A stretch of DNA of 60,746 nucleotides from Anaerolineae bacterium (GCA_015486215.1 WFSA01000107.1:1-60746), one strand, 5' to 3'. Positions 26,610 through 37,726 are shown, numbered from the stretch's first letter. Notes: a model not told the origin generated them from the sequence alone. Made by a program: numbers and translations.

Positions 26610-29600
26610 TTAGGCTATTGCTTCACTTTTCTGACGCGGGCGACGACGCGGGATAGTAAAGAAGAATGTGCTGCCAAACCCATATGTACTATCCACCCAA
26701 ATTTCACCGCCATGTAATTCGACCAAATTCTTAGTAATAGGCATGCCTAACCCCGTTCCGCCTGCTATACGATTTAAGGTGCCGTCAATTTGACGGAATT
26801 GTTCAAAAACAACGGGGATGTCTTCCGTTCTAATGCCAATTCCTGTGTCTTGCACAGAAATAATTAGGAAATCAGCATCTTGCATGCGTACATCAACCAT
26901 CACGCCACCTTTCTTTGTAAATTTAATGGCATTACTGACGATATTATACAAAATCTGACGGAAGCGCATCCGATCAACTTCAATGTGTTCAATATCTGGA
27001 GAGATGTATAGATCAAGATATAACGATCTTTCTTCGGAAAGTGGTTTTGCGGTGGCTATAATATCGTGAATTAGAGTTCCTATGTCTAAACTCTCGTACC
27101 GTAAATCCATCCGCCCAGCTTCAATTTTAGACATATCCAGAATCTCGCTAATTAGATCACGTAAGTGGATACCACTGCCCCGAATAAGACGAATATCTTC
27201 GTCCATTCTTTCGTTTAGGTCACCATCTAACCCTTCTAATAAGATGTCAGAAAAGCCTATGATGGAGTTGAGCGGGGTTCGCAGTTCATGGCTCATGCTC
27301 GCTAAGAATTCTGATTTAAGCTGATCTACTTGCCGTAATTTCTTGGCGGTGGCGACCTGTTCGGCATACAGCCGGCTATTTTGCACAGAAACGGCAATTT
27401 GTGAGCTTAATGTATGCTGAATCTTGACATCATCTTCGGTGAAATAGTCTACTTGATCGGATTGTAGATCAAATACACCGATTAAGTTTTCACCAACAAT
27501 AAGGGGGACGGCCATCTCTGATTGAGTGTTAGGTAGTAATGGGTGGGGCAAGAAATTATCTGTATCATGCACGTTGTTTTCAATGACGGCACTTTTTTGA
27601 CGGGCAACTTGGGCGACGATGGAACGGGCATTGATGTCAATTTCGCGTCCTTCTAAAACCATCAACCGACCAACAGCGCCGGAGCCAGCTTGTAGTACTA
27701 ATTGCTGTTTATTCTCATCCATAAGATAGATATGGGCGTGGTATAGATTGAAACTTGCTTTGGCGAGGTCTGTGACGACTTGAAGTAGCTTATCTGTTTC
27801 AAGAATGGTGGAGGCTGCGGTGCTGACTTCGGCTACTGTTCCTAGTTCGGAGGAGAGACGCTCTTGTACGGCGAGGGAATTTTGCGTTTGCTCAAAAAGG
27901 CGGGCTGCTTCGAGTGCTTCGGAAATTTGTTCTGATATCTGTTGGAATAGCTCGCGTTCGTCATCGGTGAGTGGTTGATCGGGGTCTTCCTCTATGCCAA
28001 GAGTTCCGAATTGTTGGCCGCGAATGGATAGTTCTGTGGTGACGGAAGGGGGGGAGAGGGCGGTGTCTGTTGTTGTCGCAACGGCATTGGCGGTTCCGAT
28101 TGGTTTGCTCAAGGTAAAGGGCTGCAATCCTGTATGATCGTATTGATACCCGATTAAACCATCTTTTTCTGCTTGTTGTTCCCAGCCTTCGCGGCTGCGT
28201 TCCTGTTGTAAGGCATTTAATTCGGCTAGCTGCATTTTTGTCTCATGCATGAGGTTGATGCTGCCAGTGGCAATGGCAATTTGCCCGCATAATCCTTCTA
28301 TGATGAGTTCGTCATCAGAAGAAAGTGTGTTGGCTGTATCGCTTTGCACGTCTAGTACGCCTAAAATTTTGCCGCGTAGAATAATGGGTGAGGCAAGTTC
28401 CCCTTTTATCTCTGGAAGGTAGGGAACGGCCTGCCAAATGGGATCGTTAGAAATGTCGGAACGGAGGATTGATTCTTGGGTAGTAATGGCCGTGCCTGCC
28501 AATCCCACACCGCTCAAGGTTTCATATCCTTCGGCTACTAATTTTTGGCCGACATCACCATAACTACTGACTAATCTGACACGTTCACGTACGGCATCAT
28601 AAAGAAATAGGTGTACATGATAAAAGTTAAAGGTTTCTTTTACTAATATAACTACTCGATCATATAGCTCTTTTAATGTATGGGAGGTAACGATTTCTTG
28701 AGCGACGGCCGTTGCCATTCTCATTTTTTGCCCGCGTCGATCTAATGATATTTGGAGTTCTTGTTCGGCTCTTTTTTTAGCTATCTCATTACCTAATGAG
28801 AGGCCGTAAAGTGACAAGAGTTCTAATTGATACGGGGCGACTGGTTCCTGTGTAATCAAATTATCGGTTGCCAGCCAACCTAGTAGATCGTCATGATTCC
28901 AAATACCAGAGAGCATTGCCGAACCGCGCCCGACGATTTTGTCAGCATATTTTAAGTCGCAATGATCGAAGAGTAACGGCCGTTTATCTCCGGTCAATAT
29001 CAGCTGCATCGCTTCTGTTATCTCTCCATGGATATTACTTTCATCTACTATTTTTCCATTCTCGTCTGTCCCTGTTGTGCCGATATATTCCCCGTTTTGT
29101 GGATCGTGCAGTAACAATCCAAACCGACCGAATCCTAGTCGGGTACGCCCCATAATAACGGCTTGCTCATACAGGTTTTCCAGCGTATTTAGGTTGCTCA
29201 ACTCCATACTTATTTTTTGTAAGGTCTGCAATTTTTCCTGAAAAATCCGTGCTTCAGCCTCACTTTGACGCAAAGAATTTGTTGCTTTTTTCTGCTCTGT
29301 GATGTCATTCAACACGGCATAAACCATATCTTTGCCGCTTATTTTTACAATAGTAAGGGTTACATTTACCGAAAAATCTTCTCCATTTATACGACGGTGA
29401 ACCCATTCAAATTGATGTGTGCCTTTTTCATAGGCAATTTGGATCATTTCGCGCTCTTTTTCATCAGAGTTACGGCCGTCTGGCTGTCTAGGAGGTGATA
29501 ATTTATACGGGTGTAAAGATAGAAGTGATGTTTTGTCCTTTGCCCGCATCATTTTTGTTGCTGCTAAATTACAATCAATAAAAACATTCTTGTCCAATAT

Positions 29601-30032
29601 TAAAATGGCATCAGCCGAGCGTTCAAAGAGTTGGCGAAACTTCGTTTCACTTTCTTGTGACTCTTGATTGCGTAAGATCATGATCAAACCAGATAGGTTC
29701 TTATTTTCATCAGTAAAGAGAGATGCACTAAGTTGGACGGTGATAAGACGGCCGTCTTTCGTATATCGTTTTGTGTTCATTGCATGAATATTGCCGTTTC
29801 CATCATGCAGCTGCTCAATCGCCTGTGTCGTCTCCTCTTTATTTTGCTCGGGCACAAAATCAATATGTTTACCGAGTAATTCATCAGATGACCAGCCAAA
29901 GGTCTCTTCAAACGCATGGTTAATATAGATGGCGTGACCATCCATATCATAAATGGCGATAGGGTCTGGGGATGCGGCTAATAGCTGCTTGTATATTCCC
30001 TCCTCTTGTGGTAATTGTGCATTATTGCTCAT
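26610..30032 (-). CDS. Soluble PAS/GAF hybrid sensor histidine kinase
   Basis: 1140 residues with no membrane segment. Domains in order: PAS (about 12-125), PAS (130-255), GAF (290-420), GAF (445-600), a short REGW-type module (610-710), GAF (735-885), HisKA and HATPase. The phosphoacceptor is H915 in MSHELRTPLN. The N-box asparagine is about 1034, DTGIG starts about 1062 and GGTGLG about 1091. No receiver domain is attached and no response regulator gene lies in the window. It is the last gene of the sensor run and the only one with a transmitter. It overlaps the preceding gene by 11 bp, so production is coupled to the 1875-residue protein. Confidence 0.93.
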   Translation of the reverse strand: MSNNAQLPQEEGIYKQLLAASPDPIAIYDMDGHAIYINHAFEETFGWSSDELLGKHIDFVPEQNKEETTQAIEQLHDGNGNIHAMNTKRYTKDGRLITVQLSASLFTDENKNLSGLIMILRNQESQESETKFRQLFERSADAILILDKNVFIDCNLAATKMMRAKDKTSLLSLHPYKLSPPRQPDGRNSDEKEREMIQIAYEKGTHQFEWVHRRINGEDFSVNVTLTIVKISGKDMVYAVLNDITEQKKATNSLRQSEAEARIFQEKLQTLQKISMELSNLNTLENLYEQAVIMGRTRLGFGRFGLLLHDPQNGEYIGTTGTDENGKIVDESNIHGEITEAMQLILTGDKRPLLFDHCDLKYADKIVGRGSAMLSGIWNHDDLLGWLATDNLITQEPVAPYQLELLSLYGLSLGNEIAKKRAEQELQISLDRRGQKMRMATAVAQEIVTSHTLKELYDRVVILVKETFNFYHVHLFLYDAVRERVRLVSSYGDVGQKLVAEGYETLSGVGLAGTAITTQESILRSDISNDPIWQAVPYLPEIKGELASPIILRGKILGVLDVQSDTANTLSSDDELIIEGLCGQIAIATGSINLMHETKMQLAELNALQQERSREGWEQQAEKDGLIGYQYDHTGLQPFTLSKPIGTANAVATTTDTALSPPSVTTELSIRGQQFGTLGIEEDPDQPLTDDERELFQQISEQISEALEAARLFEQTQNSLAVQERLSSELGTVAEVSTAASTILETDKLLQVVTDLAKASFNLYHAHIYLMDENKQQLVLQAGSGAVGRLMVLEGREIDINARSIVAQVARQKSAVIENNVHDTDNFLPHPLLPNTQSEMAVPLIVGENLIGVFDLQSDQVDYFTEDDVKIQHTLSSQIAVSVQNSRLYAEQVATAKKLRQVDQLKSEFLASMSHELRTPLNSIIGFSDILLEGLDGDLNERMDEDIRLIRGSGIHLRDLISEILDMSKIEAGRMDLRYESLDIGTLIHDIIATAKPLSEERSLYLDLYISPDIEHIEVDRMRFRQILYNIVSNAIKFTKKGGVMVDVRMQDADFLIISVQDTGIGIRTEDIPVVFEQFRQIDGTLNRIAGGTGLGMPITKNLVELHGGEIWVDSTYGFGSTFFFTIPRRRPRQKSEAIA

Positions 30033-33000
30033 TTTCCACCTCGCCTATTCTTTGCTCTGGATTCAGTTGGATAAATGCACGTCGGCCTAATGCGCGGGAG
30101 AGTTCCTGAACGGCCGTTTGCAGCACCACCTCCACTGTAGCCGAGCCGCGTACACGCTCTGTAATTTGTCGCAGCATCTGCTCACGTTCGGCGCGTTTCG
30201 CGGTCTCTTCTAATAAGTGAATGCTGTGAATGGAAACGGCCGCTTGTCCAGCCAACGCCATCAATCGGCGCACTTCATCATCTGGAAACAGTTTAGTCTT
30301 ATCATAAACTGCATTGATATATCCAAACCATTGACCGCCGGCAACTAATGGTACAAATATGGTGCTGACCGCTTCAAACAGATGCACATATAATTGACGC
30401 GCCTTATCATCCATTCGCGGATCAGTTATGAGATCTTCAATTAAAACTGGTTCATCTGGGTTTAATATAGTACGTGCTGATGGAAAAGATCGTAGAGGGT
30501 AGCTTGGTGTGGTGAAGCGGCCTTCGTATTTAACGGCCGTTTTCCGTGCCATCACATGTACCGTTTCGGGGATATTATTCCCTACCCACGCCTCGCTAAA
30601 ATAGTTCAAACTAACATTATGCGCCCCAGAGCCAAGCAGCGTATATGCACGCAACACATCCATAACATCATCATACGAATCGGCACTATTCAGCTTTTCG
30701 CCCGCCTCATATAACGTTTCCGTTTCGCGCAATGTGCCTTGTTGTGCCATAAAGGCACGCCGCCTCGCCACAACAGCCGCCAACGGCTCTCGCAATCTTG
30801 TCCACAAGAACCGTTCATCTTCTGTAAATTGATGTGCCTCTGCCCACCGCAAAGAGATGAACCCTTGCCAACGCCCCGCGCTTTGCATAGACACAATAAT
30901 TACCGCCCCATCCTCATCCCCCATACGTTCATCTTCGGCATTGTCAACAATAAATGTCACTTGAGAGGGGTTACGCAAGCCGGTATGCGTCTCTCCATGC
31001 TGCTCAATAAGAAACGGCTTCATCAACGTTTCTTCCTCTAATTGAGGCTTTCCATCTTTCCAATAAGCGGCCGTATACGCATATACTGGTATCTCATCGG
31101 CCGACTCCTCTACATAATACAAGGTGATTGATTGCTCATCATTGATTAGCAAAGCTAACGCTTCAACAATATCAGATTCATTTCTTGCGCGTGATAAAGC
31201 TCCTTCAACGTTAGATAGTTTTTCTAATTGAGCCGCCCGCATTTGCGTATCGGCAAACAAACGAATATTTTCAATGGCAACAGCAAGATATTGGGCAATA
31301 CCCATCATCAACTCTATATCTGATTCTGTATACGCATCAAATGCATATGTCTGAATGGATAAAACGCCCATCATCTTTTGCCCTGATTGCATTGGAACAA
31401 ATAGTTGTGACTTTGTGTACTCTTTTGATCTGTCTCCTATAGATTCGCTGGCACGCTTATCTTCTTGCTCTAAAAGAAGAGCTTCTTCACGAATCAGATG
31501 ACGCACAACAGGGTTGCCGCTATCAATTACTATACGTGAATTGGAAGAGTTGCGTAGTGGAACCGCGGGGCTGGTGGAGCGGTATTCCTCTTCAAAAATG
31601 AAGGGATACTCTACGGTATCATACTCGGCATCATAAAAGCTAATAAAGAAAGCGTCAACAGGCAGCGCAACACGAAGTTCATTATAGACAACTTCAACAG
31701 CATTTTTCAAATCTAACTGTTTAGAAATCGCTTGTGCCACACGGTTAATAATGGCAAGCTGCTCCGCACGCTCTTCTGTTTCACTAAACAGGCGGATATT
31801 TTCCAAAGCGATAGCCACATAATTGGCAATACCTTGTATTAGGTCGGCATCGGAATCCTTGTACACATTATATTGATCACTTTGAATAGATAATACACCT
31901 AATTGTTTTGTTCCTGCCCGTAATGGAACAAACAGTTGTGAAACAGAAGGATGCTGCTCAAGATCGCCCATGAAGCTTTCACTAAGTGGGTCTTGAGCAA
32001 TGGATTCTCTTGGTGTCAGATGTTTTATGAAATACTCATCCGTCTGTATAACGTGGTGCGATCCAGTTCCTGGTATTAATGTCTTCACTTGTTCTTCCTG
32101 ATACAGTTTTCCATTCTCTATATACATGGGCACTATCAAGGTATCAGATTCAATATTGTATGACCCTAAAAACAAGCTGTTTATGGGAAGGATACGCTCA
32201 ATTTGATGATAGATTACGTTTAGTATGCGTTCTATGTCTGATTCTTGAGAAACAGCTTGGGCAACTTGATTGATGATTGTTAATCGTTTGGCCTGATCTT
32301 CTGTGGCCGAAAGGGCACGTTGGGTTTCGTCTGTAAGTCGTAAGTTTTCGATACGGGCGGTGAGTTGGTCGGCAACGGCCGTTATAATTTCAACTTGTTC
32401 GTTATCCCATTCTTCTTCATCACTTTGAGCAAACAGGGCAAGATTGCCGATTTGTTCCCCATAAACGAGGAGCGGATGATCATATGGAGTTGTGCTGGTA
32501 ACGGCCGTTTCTACCTCATCTACTTTTTGCACCCCGCCAGCATTATACATAAATGATAATGCCTCATCTTGTGTATCTGTATACGCATCCCACCCTTCGC
32601 GCGTCAAGCGGCGCGTCAATAGCTCCTTCTCCCGCAATGTCTTTTCCGACTGCTCATACAAACGCGCATTTTGAATGGCAAACCCGATTTGCTGTCCCAC
32701 AGCCGACAACCACTCAATGTTAGAGTCCTGTATTGTTAACCGCTGTATGCCAAACAGGCAGAGTGTTCCCAATATCTTCCCTTGCGCTATCAACGGCACA
32801 CCTTGATAAGAGTAATACCCATCGACCACCATGCCGCTGACATCAATTGGCGCATCTGTACTCATATCTGTAATTAAAATCGGCTTCTCGTCACGATAAA
32901 CCAGATCGCATAATGTTCCATCCATTCCCGTGTCATGGAAACGAGCCACCCACTCTTCTGGCAAATGATGTGCATGTAATTCAAGCGATGCACTTTCAGG

Positions 33001-35649
33001 GCTGACAACGCTAAATAAACCTGACTCAAAGGTCGTGACCTTCAATACCTCTTCTAGCACCTCTTCTAGCACCTCTTCTAACGCTAACGTACCATTAGCT
33101 GCTTCTGTGATGGTGAGTAATGCTTCCGTTTCTAACAATGCTTCTTGTGTTTCATTATATTGACGGGCATTATCTAATACAACGGCGATTTGCGAAGCTA
33201 ATGTGGTATGTATATTCAAATCTTCTTTAGAAAAAAGGTCTGTTTCATCAGCTTGCAAATCCAATACACCCAGCACACGTTCACCCATAAGAATCGGAAT
33301 CGCCATCTCAGATTGTGTATTTGGCAAATACGGGTTGCTCATATAATCAGGCAGCGTCTTTACATCATTGACGATAACGCCCTTGCGGGTACGGGCCGCC
33401 TTGACCACCAAAGAGTAAGGATGATCGAATGAAATATGATGCTGTTCAGCAACCAATGCCCGGCCAGCCTCACCAGCACCAGCCTTTAGTCGCAGGGTTG
33501 TTTTATCATCACTCATTAAATAAATATGGGCATGATACAACTCAAACTGTTCTTTTGTACTATCTGATACTAATTGCAATAGTGCATCTGGTTCTAATAT
33601 AGATGAAATGGCAACACTAACTTCGGTGACCGCTTCTAACTTATCTGCATGTTCTTGAATGGCCGCCTCAATTTGTTGTTGCTCGGTAATATCACGATTA
33701 TAAATAACAATCCCTGTCATTTGATCGCCATCATAAATTGTTCGTGCTTTACGCCATATGGGAACAAGGGTGCCATCTTTTTTAAGCAGTTCAAGTGTGC
33801 CTTCGGCTGCTCCTTCCTCTTTAAGTTTAGGATAAAGCTGCTTAAACATAGGTATGCAATGTGGTGCAAAAAATTTGGTTGTGTGCTGCCCAATCATTTC
33901 ATCCCGTTCATATCCTAATATTTCTAAATTCGCTTCATTGCAATCTATGATATTCCCTTGGGCATCAAGCTGTTCAATTCCATCTGAGGCAATATCAAAC
34001 AGCATACGGTAACGTAATTCGCTGGCTTGTAAAATCTCCTGGTCTTTTTTACGTTTAGTAATATCCCGCTTAATGGCAATAAAATGGGTTATTTGCTCAT
34101 TAGTTGCCTGCACAGGTGTAATGGTCATTTCCTCTATATATAATGAGCCATCTTTACGTCGGTTGACAAGTTCATTGTGCCATACATGACCATCTAAAAC
34201 AGTTTCCCATAAATTTTTGTAAAAACTGGGTTCATGCTCTCCTGATTTTAAGACATGCGGGTTATTACCAAGTGATTCTTCAAAGGTATAGCCTGTCAGG
34301 GCTGTAAATGCTGGGTTTACCCATTGAATTATGCCCTTTGTATCGGTGATGAGCATAGCCTCGGCGATCGCTTTCAAAGCTTTATCTTGTAATTGCAAGC
34401 GTGCTTGTGCCTGCTTACGCTCTGTAATATCCTGTGCAAATGCGACGAAGCCAATTGGAGCGTCGGCATCATCTTTTAACAAAACAACTGACATCCATGT
34501 GGGGAATACTGTGCCGTCCTTTCGTTTGTGCCCAACTTCATCTTGATGACTGCCTGATTTTCTTACATATTGATTAAATACAGCGACTTCATTTGCCAAC
34601 TGTTCTTTGGTATGGAGTACTGATAAATCTTGCCCTATAAGTTCATCTGGTTTATAGCCGTGCATCTCTGCCCATGCTGGATTAACAAATTGGATAACGC
34701 TTTCTATATCGGCAACGGCCGTTCCATCTAATGATTGTTCGACAGCCATTGCTAACTGTCGTCTCTGCTTCTGTTCCTGTTTGCGGCTGGTCACATCACG
34801 AAAGCTCCATACCCGCCCCACGACCTGATCATTTACTCTTTGGGGTTTGGATATGCGTTCAAAGACACGGCCGTCTTTGAACGTCAATACATCAAAACTT
34901 TCCGCCTCTGGATTGGCGTATAACTCTTCTACCTTGCGTATAAATTGGTCGGGATCGGACAATTGATCAAGGATGAAGGCTAGACCCGGCTCCTCATCCT
35001 TAGCGGCCAATATCTCAGCCGGCATACGCCACATTTGGGCAAATTGTTGATTTGCACGAACAATTTTTCCTTGCCCATTCACAACCAAAATGCCATCGGC
35101 GGTAGAATCCAATGTTGCCGTCAATAGTGATGAAGCATCATCCAATGCTTGTTGTTTATCCTCTTCTAGCAGACAAGCGTTTGCTGCCATGGCCAATTTT
35201 TGGAGCAACGGCCGTAATGATTTCATCAATAACGGATCGATTGGCTCTTTATTCTTCACCAGCAGCAAAAATCCAAAACTGGGCAGCTCAAATAAGTGAT
35301 AGTAATTGCCAGATTCAGCCCGCCTCACAAGCGGCATCTTTTCTGCATAACTGGCAAGCTCTTTTTGAACCAGCATATCGGTAATAAATGTCATCGCCTC
35401 TTGATAAGCAGTATTACGTTTGGTACGGTGCGGAATGGTATACTCTTTCTCAAATGACCATGTGCCATCTCTCCCATCTGCGACATGGTAAACACCACCA
35501 GCCACACAATTTATTTTTCTCAGAAAAACGCTGAGGCTGGATTTCAACATATGGCGCATATCCAGGCTGTCACCAATAGACATGGACAGTTCGTAAAGAA
35601 TTTCAAGCTGTTGAAGATTTTGGCTTTGGGCTGTTGTTGACTTGCTCAT
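30022..35649 (-). CDS. Giant soluble PAS/GAF protein without output domain
   Basis: 1875 residues, no membrane segment. An N-terminal GAF-like region (about 1-170) is followed by four PAS domains (about 175-295, 300-415, 420-540, 545-665; each opens with the VNPAW or VNPAF type of motif or a near relative), then GAF (675-835), GAF (845-1000), a REGW module (about 1013-1105), and four further GAF domains (about 1130-1830). It ends with a truncated GAF start (REQMLRQITERV onward). I find no HisKA, HATPase, GGDEF, EAL, PP2C or DNA-binding motif. A run of LEEV repeats (about 857-868) is noted separately. Probably it passes signals to the kinase encoded next. Confidence 0.88.
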   Translation of the reverse strand: MSKSTTAQSQNLQQLEILYELSMSIGDSLDMRHMLKSSLSVFLRKINCVAGGVYHVADGRDGTWSFEKEYTIPHRTKRNTAYQEAMTFITDMLVQKELASYAEKMPLVRRAESGNYYHLFELPSFGFLLLVKNKEPIDPLLMKSLRPLLQKLAMAANACLLEEDKQQALDDASSLLTATLDSTADGILVVNGQGKIVRANQQFAQMWRMPAEILAAKDEEPGLAFILDQLSDPDQFIRKVEELYANPEAESFDVLTFKDGRVFERISKPQRVNDQVVGRVWSFRDVTSRKQEQKQRRQLAMAVEQSLDGTAVADIESVIQFVNPAWAEMHGYKPDELIGQDLSVLHTKEQLANEVAVFNQYVRKSGSHQDEVGHKRKDGTVFPTWMSVVLLKDDADAPIGFVAFAQDITERKQAQARLQLQDKALKAIAEAMLITDTKGIIQWVNPAFTALTGYTFEESLGNNPHVLKSGEHEPSFYKNLWETVLDGHVWHNELVNRRKDGSLYIEEMTITPVQATNEQITHFIAIKRDITKRKKDQEILQASELRYRMLFDIASDGIEQLDAQGNIIDCNEANLEILGYERDEMIGQHTTKFFAPHCIPMFKQLYPKLKEEGAAEGTLELLKKDGTLVPIWRKARTIYDGDQMTGIVIYNRDITEQQQIEAAIQEHADKLEAVTEVSVAISSILEPDALLQLVSDSTKEQFELYHAHIYLMSDDKTTLRLKAGAGEAGRALVAEQHHISFDHPYSLVVKAARTRKGVIVNDVKTLPDYMSNPYLPNTQSEMAIPILMGERVLGVLDLQADETDLFSKEDLNIHTTLASQIAVVLDNARQYNETQEALLETEALLTITEAANGTLALEEVLEEVLEEVLKVTTFESGLFSVVSPESASLELHAHHLPEEWVARFHDTGMDGTLCDLVYRDEKPILITDMSTDAPIDVSGMVVDGYYSYQGVPLIAQGKILGTLCLFGIQRLTIQDSNIEWLSAVGQQIGFAIQNARLYEQSEKTLREKELLTRRLTREGWDAYTDTQDEALSFMYNAGGVQKVDEVETAVTSTTPYDHPLLVYGEQIGNLALFAQSDEEEWDNEQVEIITAVADQLTARIENLRLTDETQRALSATEDQAKRLTIINQVAQAVSQESDIERILNVIYHQIERILPINSLFLGSYNIESDTLIVPMYIENGKLYQEEQVKTLIPGTGSHHVIQTDEYFIKHLTPRESIAQDPLSESFMGDLEQHPSVSQLFVPLRAGTKQLGVLSIQSDQYNVYKDSDADLIQGIANYVAIALENIRLFSETEERAEQLAIINRVAQAISKQLDLKNAVEVVYNELRVALPVDAFFISFYDAEYDTVEYPFIFEEEYRSTSPAVPLRNSSNSRIVIDSGNPVVRHLIREEALLLEQEDKRASESIGDRSKEYTKSQLFVPMQSGQKMMGVLSIQTYAFDAYTESDIELMMGIAQYLAVAIENIRLFADTQMRAAQLEKLSNVEGALSRARNESDIVEALALLINDEQSITLYYVEESADEIPVYAYTAAYWKDGKPQLEEETLMKPFLIEQHGETHTGLRNPSQVTFIVDNAEDERMGDEDGAVIIVSMQSAGRWQGFISLRWAEAHQFTEDERFLWTRLREPLAAVVARRRAFMAQQGTLRETETLYEAGEKLNSADSYDDVMDVLRAYTLLGSGAHNVSLNYFSEAWVGNNIPETVHVMARKTAVKYEGRFTTPSYPLRSFPSARTILNPDEPVLIEDLITDPRMDDKARQLYVHLFEAVSTIFVPLVAGGQWFGYINAVYDKTKLFPDDEVRRLMALAGQAAVSIHSIHLLEETAKRAEREQMLRQITERVRGSATVEVVLQTAVQELSRALGRRAFIQLNPEQRIGEVENEQ
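33050..33085 (-). repeat. In-frame 12-bp tandem repeat inside a GAF domain
   Basis: The unit ACCTCTTCTAGC is repeated three times (last copy altered), encoding three LEEV units in the first helix of a GAF domain. The 12-bp unit keeps frame and lengthens a helix by about one turn per copy, so copy number may vary between strains. Confidence 0.75.
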
Positions 35650-35753
35650 AAACTATCCTGAATATAAAAGGGAGAGAAGGTGTACACCATCACTCATTAC
35701 TCATTAAAACGCGGCTATAACGGCCGTGTTATTATAAAATTGGGCAAATCTTT

Positions 35754-35779
35754 GGGCCACCCAACGGGGTCGCCCCTAC
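35754..35779. repeat. GGGCCACCC...GGGTCGCCCC dispersed repeat, partial
   Basis: Half-preserved copy of the GGGCGACCC hairpin family, in the 134-bp gap between two sensor genes. An AACGGCCGTG site lies near by. Confidence 0.55.
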
Positions 35780-35783
35780 TTCT

Positions 35784-37721
35784 TTAATGCAGTTTTACGA
35801 CTGCTTTTTTTACTTTCAATGCCCGTCCTAATTCGGCAACGGCCGTTTGCATTGCCCCTTCCACCGTTTGCGCCCCGCGAATCTTTTGGTTAATCTCGTT
35901 GATCAATCGCTCCCGCTCGGCGCGCTTTTGCGTGGTTTCAAACTGTCGGGCATTTTGTACTGCTATGCTGATTGCACCAGATAAAGTGCTTAACAGCCGC
36001 TGATCTTCATCATCATACAGATGATCTACGCGATAACTATTGACTCCGATGACACCAATTACTTTATCGGCAATTAACATAGGCACACCGATAAAGGTGT
36101 CTGGAATGCGCCGCAAACCTTCTATTAAACCACCGCGTTCGATGAACTCTGCTTTTGTGCTATTGAAGATAAACGGCCGTTTTGTCCGAATAACCTCGGC
36201 CGTAAAACCGCCTTCCTCGTCAGCCAATCGAGAAGGCACATGCTGTATACCAATATCTTGATTATAAAAATAAGGGAAATCAATCATATTAGAAGAGGCG
36301 TTGTACAGGGCAAAAAAGACACTTTTAGCAGAAAACGCTTCTTGCAAATGCGGCCCCACACTCTCAAATAATGTTGATAACTCCAGATGGGTAGAAACCA
36401 TTTTGCTGATCTCATTGAGCAGAGTCAACTCTTCACTGCGCTCTTCTGTTTGACGTAGCGCATCTTCTGTGGCGGTGAGCAAGCGGGCATTTTCTAGAGA
36501 AACGGCCGTTTGCTCCACAACATCCATCGCCAATCGCAACGCCTCATCATCCCATTTTTTATTGCCAAATATATCTACCAACTTTACCGTGCCAATTATC
36601 TCCCCGCGCACAGAGATGGGAACAGCTAAGACATCCTCATCCGCATGTGCCTGCCAATCATCAAATAACCAAGCCGGCCTATTTTTATCATCAGCCTCCG
36701 CAGCCGTATCCATCGACAAAAAAGCGTCTGCACTCTGCTCATAAACATACGCCGTCTGTATCTCATCAGAACCTGTCCACGCATCCCGAATGTAACGACG
36801 ATGCGTGCTTCTCTCCTCTTGCAAACTTTCTTCCACTTGCGTAAACAGACGCGCACTATCAATCGCTGATGATAATTGATCCGCTAATACTTCCAAAATA
36901 GAGAGTTCCTGCTCTGAAAATCTATTCAATTCCTTGCTTTGAAGGGTGATTGCGCCCAGAACATGATCGTATGAACGGAGAGGGAACATAATTTCCGATT
37001 GTGTGTCTGGTAAAAGCTCGTTCTCTTGCGGGGTACGGCTGTCTGTATGCTCAACAAGGATAAGCGGCTCACCATTCCGAATACATTTTCCGATTGATGA
37101 CTCATCCTCTAAAGAGATTCTATATCCACGATGAATCAATTCCTGCCCAGCTATGCCCGTGCCAGCATGAAAAACAGCCCACTGTTTATATTTATCTATT
37201 AAGAATACGCCCACATAATAAAAATCAAACTGGCTGCGAATCTGTTCCACAGATACGGTCAGCAACTCCCATAAATCTAATGTAGAAGCGGCCGTTTGCC
37301 CAATTTTAGATACAGCTTGCACCTGCGCTGCATATTTTGCCACTGTCTGAACATAACCTTTCATCACCTCAGCATGATAATCATCAGCTATATCAAGAAC
37401 AGTCATCTGTTGCTCTGGCAATACCGTTGCCAGACAAAAATGGCGTACCGTCCGCCCCATCTGCATAACCGACTCTTCGCTCAAGCCGATTTCATAATGC
37501 GCTTGGCCGCGTTGCTGGGGCAGTGTTGGATCCATCTGCTCTACATAAGCAAAAAAAGTATCTGCCTCAGATTGATGTATCTGTTCAAGCTGAGATGGTT
37601 GCAGCTTATCCTTATTTGTCATCCTCGTATCTAACAACGCCTGTTTATATAACGAAGCCAGCTCTGATTTATGATTACTCAATGCGTTTGAAATAGATTG
37701 ATAAGCGGTCATTTTATTCAT
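35784..37721 (-). CDS. GAF-repeat sensor with helical N-terminal domain
   Basis: The start is taken at ATG 37721 (MNKMTAYQ) or 37712, because the longer frame to 37775 is read out of a mobile element. The N-terminal helical domain (about 5-125) resembles an RsbR-type or globin-like sensor in outline, not firmly identified. GAF (about 135-300), a REGW-type module (305-415) and GAF (425-585) follow, then the shared truncated GAF tail (RERLINEINQKIRGAQTVEG onward). No catalytic output is found. ATG 37721 lies in the target duplication of the A element at 37727, so the leader of this gene is the element itself. Confidence 0.85.
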   Translation of the reverse strand: MNKMTAYQSISNALSNHKSELASLYKQALLDTRMTNKDKLQPSQLEQIHQSEADTFFAYVEQMDPTLPQQRGQAHYEIGLSEESVMQMGRTVRHFCLATVLPEQQMTVLDIADDYHAEVMKGYVQTVAKYAAQVQAVSKIGQTAASTLDLWELLTVSVEQIRSQFDFYYVGVFLIDKYKQWAVFHAGTGIAGQELIHRGYRISLEDESSIGKCIRNGEPLILVEHTDSRTPQENELLPDTQSEIMFPLRSYDHVLGAITLQSKELNRFSEQELSILEVLADQLSSAIDSARLFTQVEESLQEERSTHRRYIRDAWTGSDEIQTAYVYEQSADAFLSMDTAAEADDKNRPAWLFDDWQAHADEDVLAVPISVRGEIIGTVKLVDIFGNKKWDDEALRLAMDVVEQTAVSLENARLLTATEDALRQTEERSEELTLLNEISKMVSTHLELSTLFESVGPHLQEAFSAKSVFFALYNASSNMIDFPYFYNQDIGIQHVPSRLADEEGGFTAEVIRTKRPFIFNSTKAEFIERGGLIEGLRRIPDTFIGVPMLIADKVIGVIGVNSYRVDHLYDDEDQRLLSTLSGAISIAVQNARQFETTQKRAERERLINEINQKIRGAQTVEGAMQTAVAELGRALKVKKAVVKLH

Positions 37722-37726
37722 TAGGC

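Noticed and set aside
26610-30032. Kinase with attached receiver domain (hybrid phosphorelay)
   Set aside because: After the HATPase GGTGLG and the final strands the protein ends within about 50 residues; there is no room for a receiver.
28868-37634. Plus-strand frames of 60-110 codons opposite the sensor genes
   Set aside because: Composition is that of antisense shadows; the minus-strand proteins have well-preserved domain motifs throughout.
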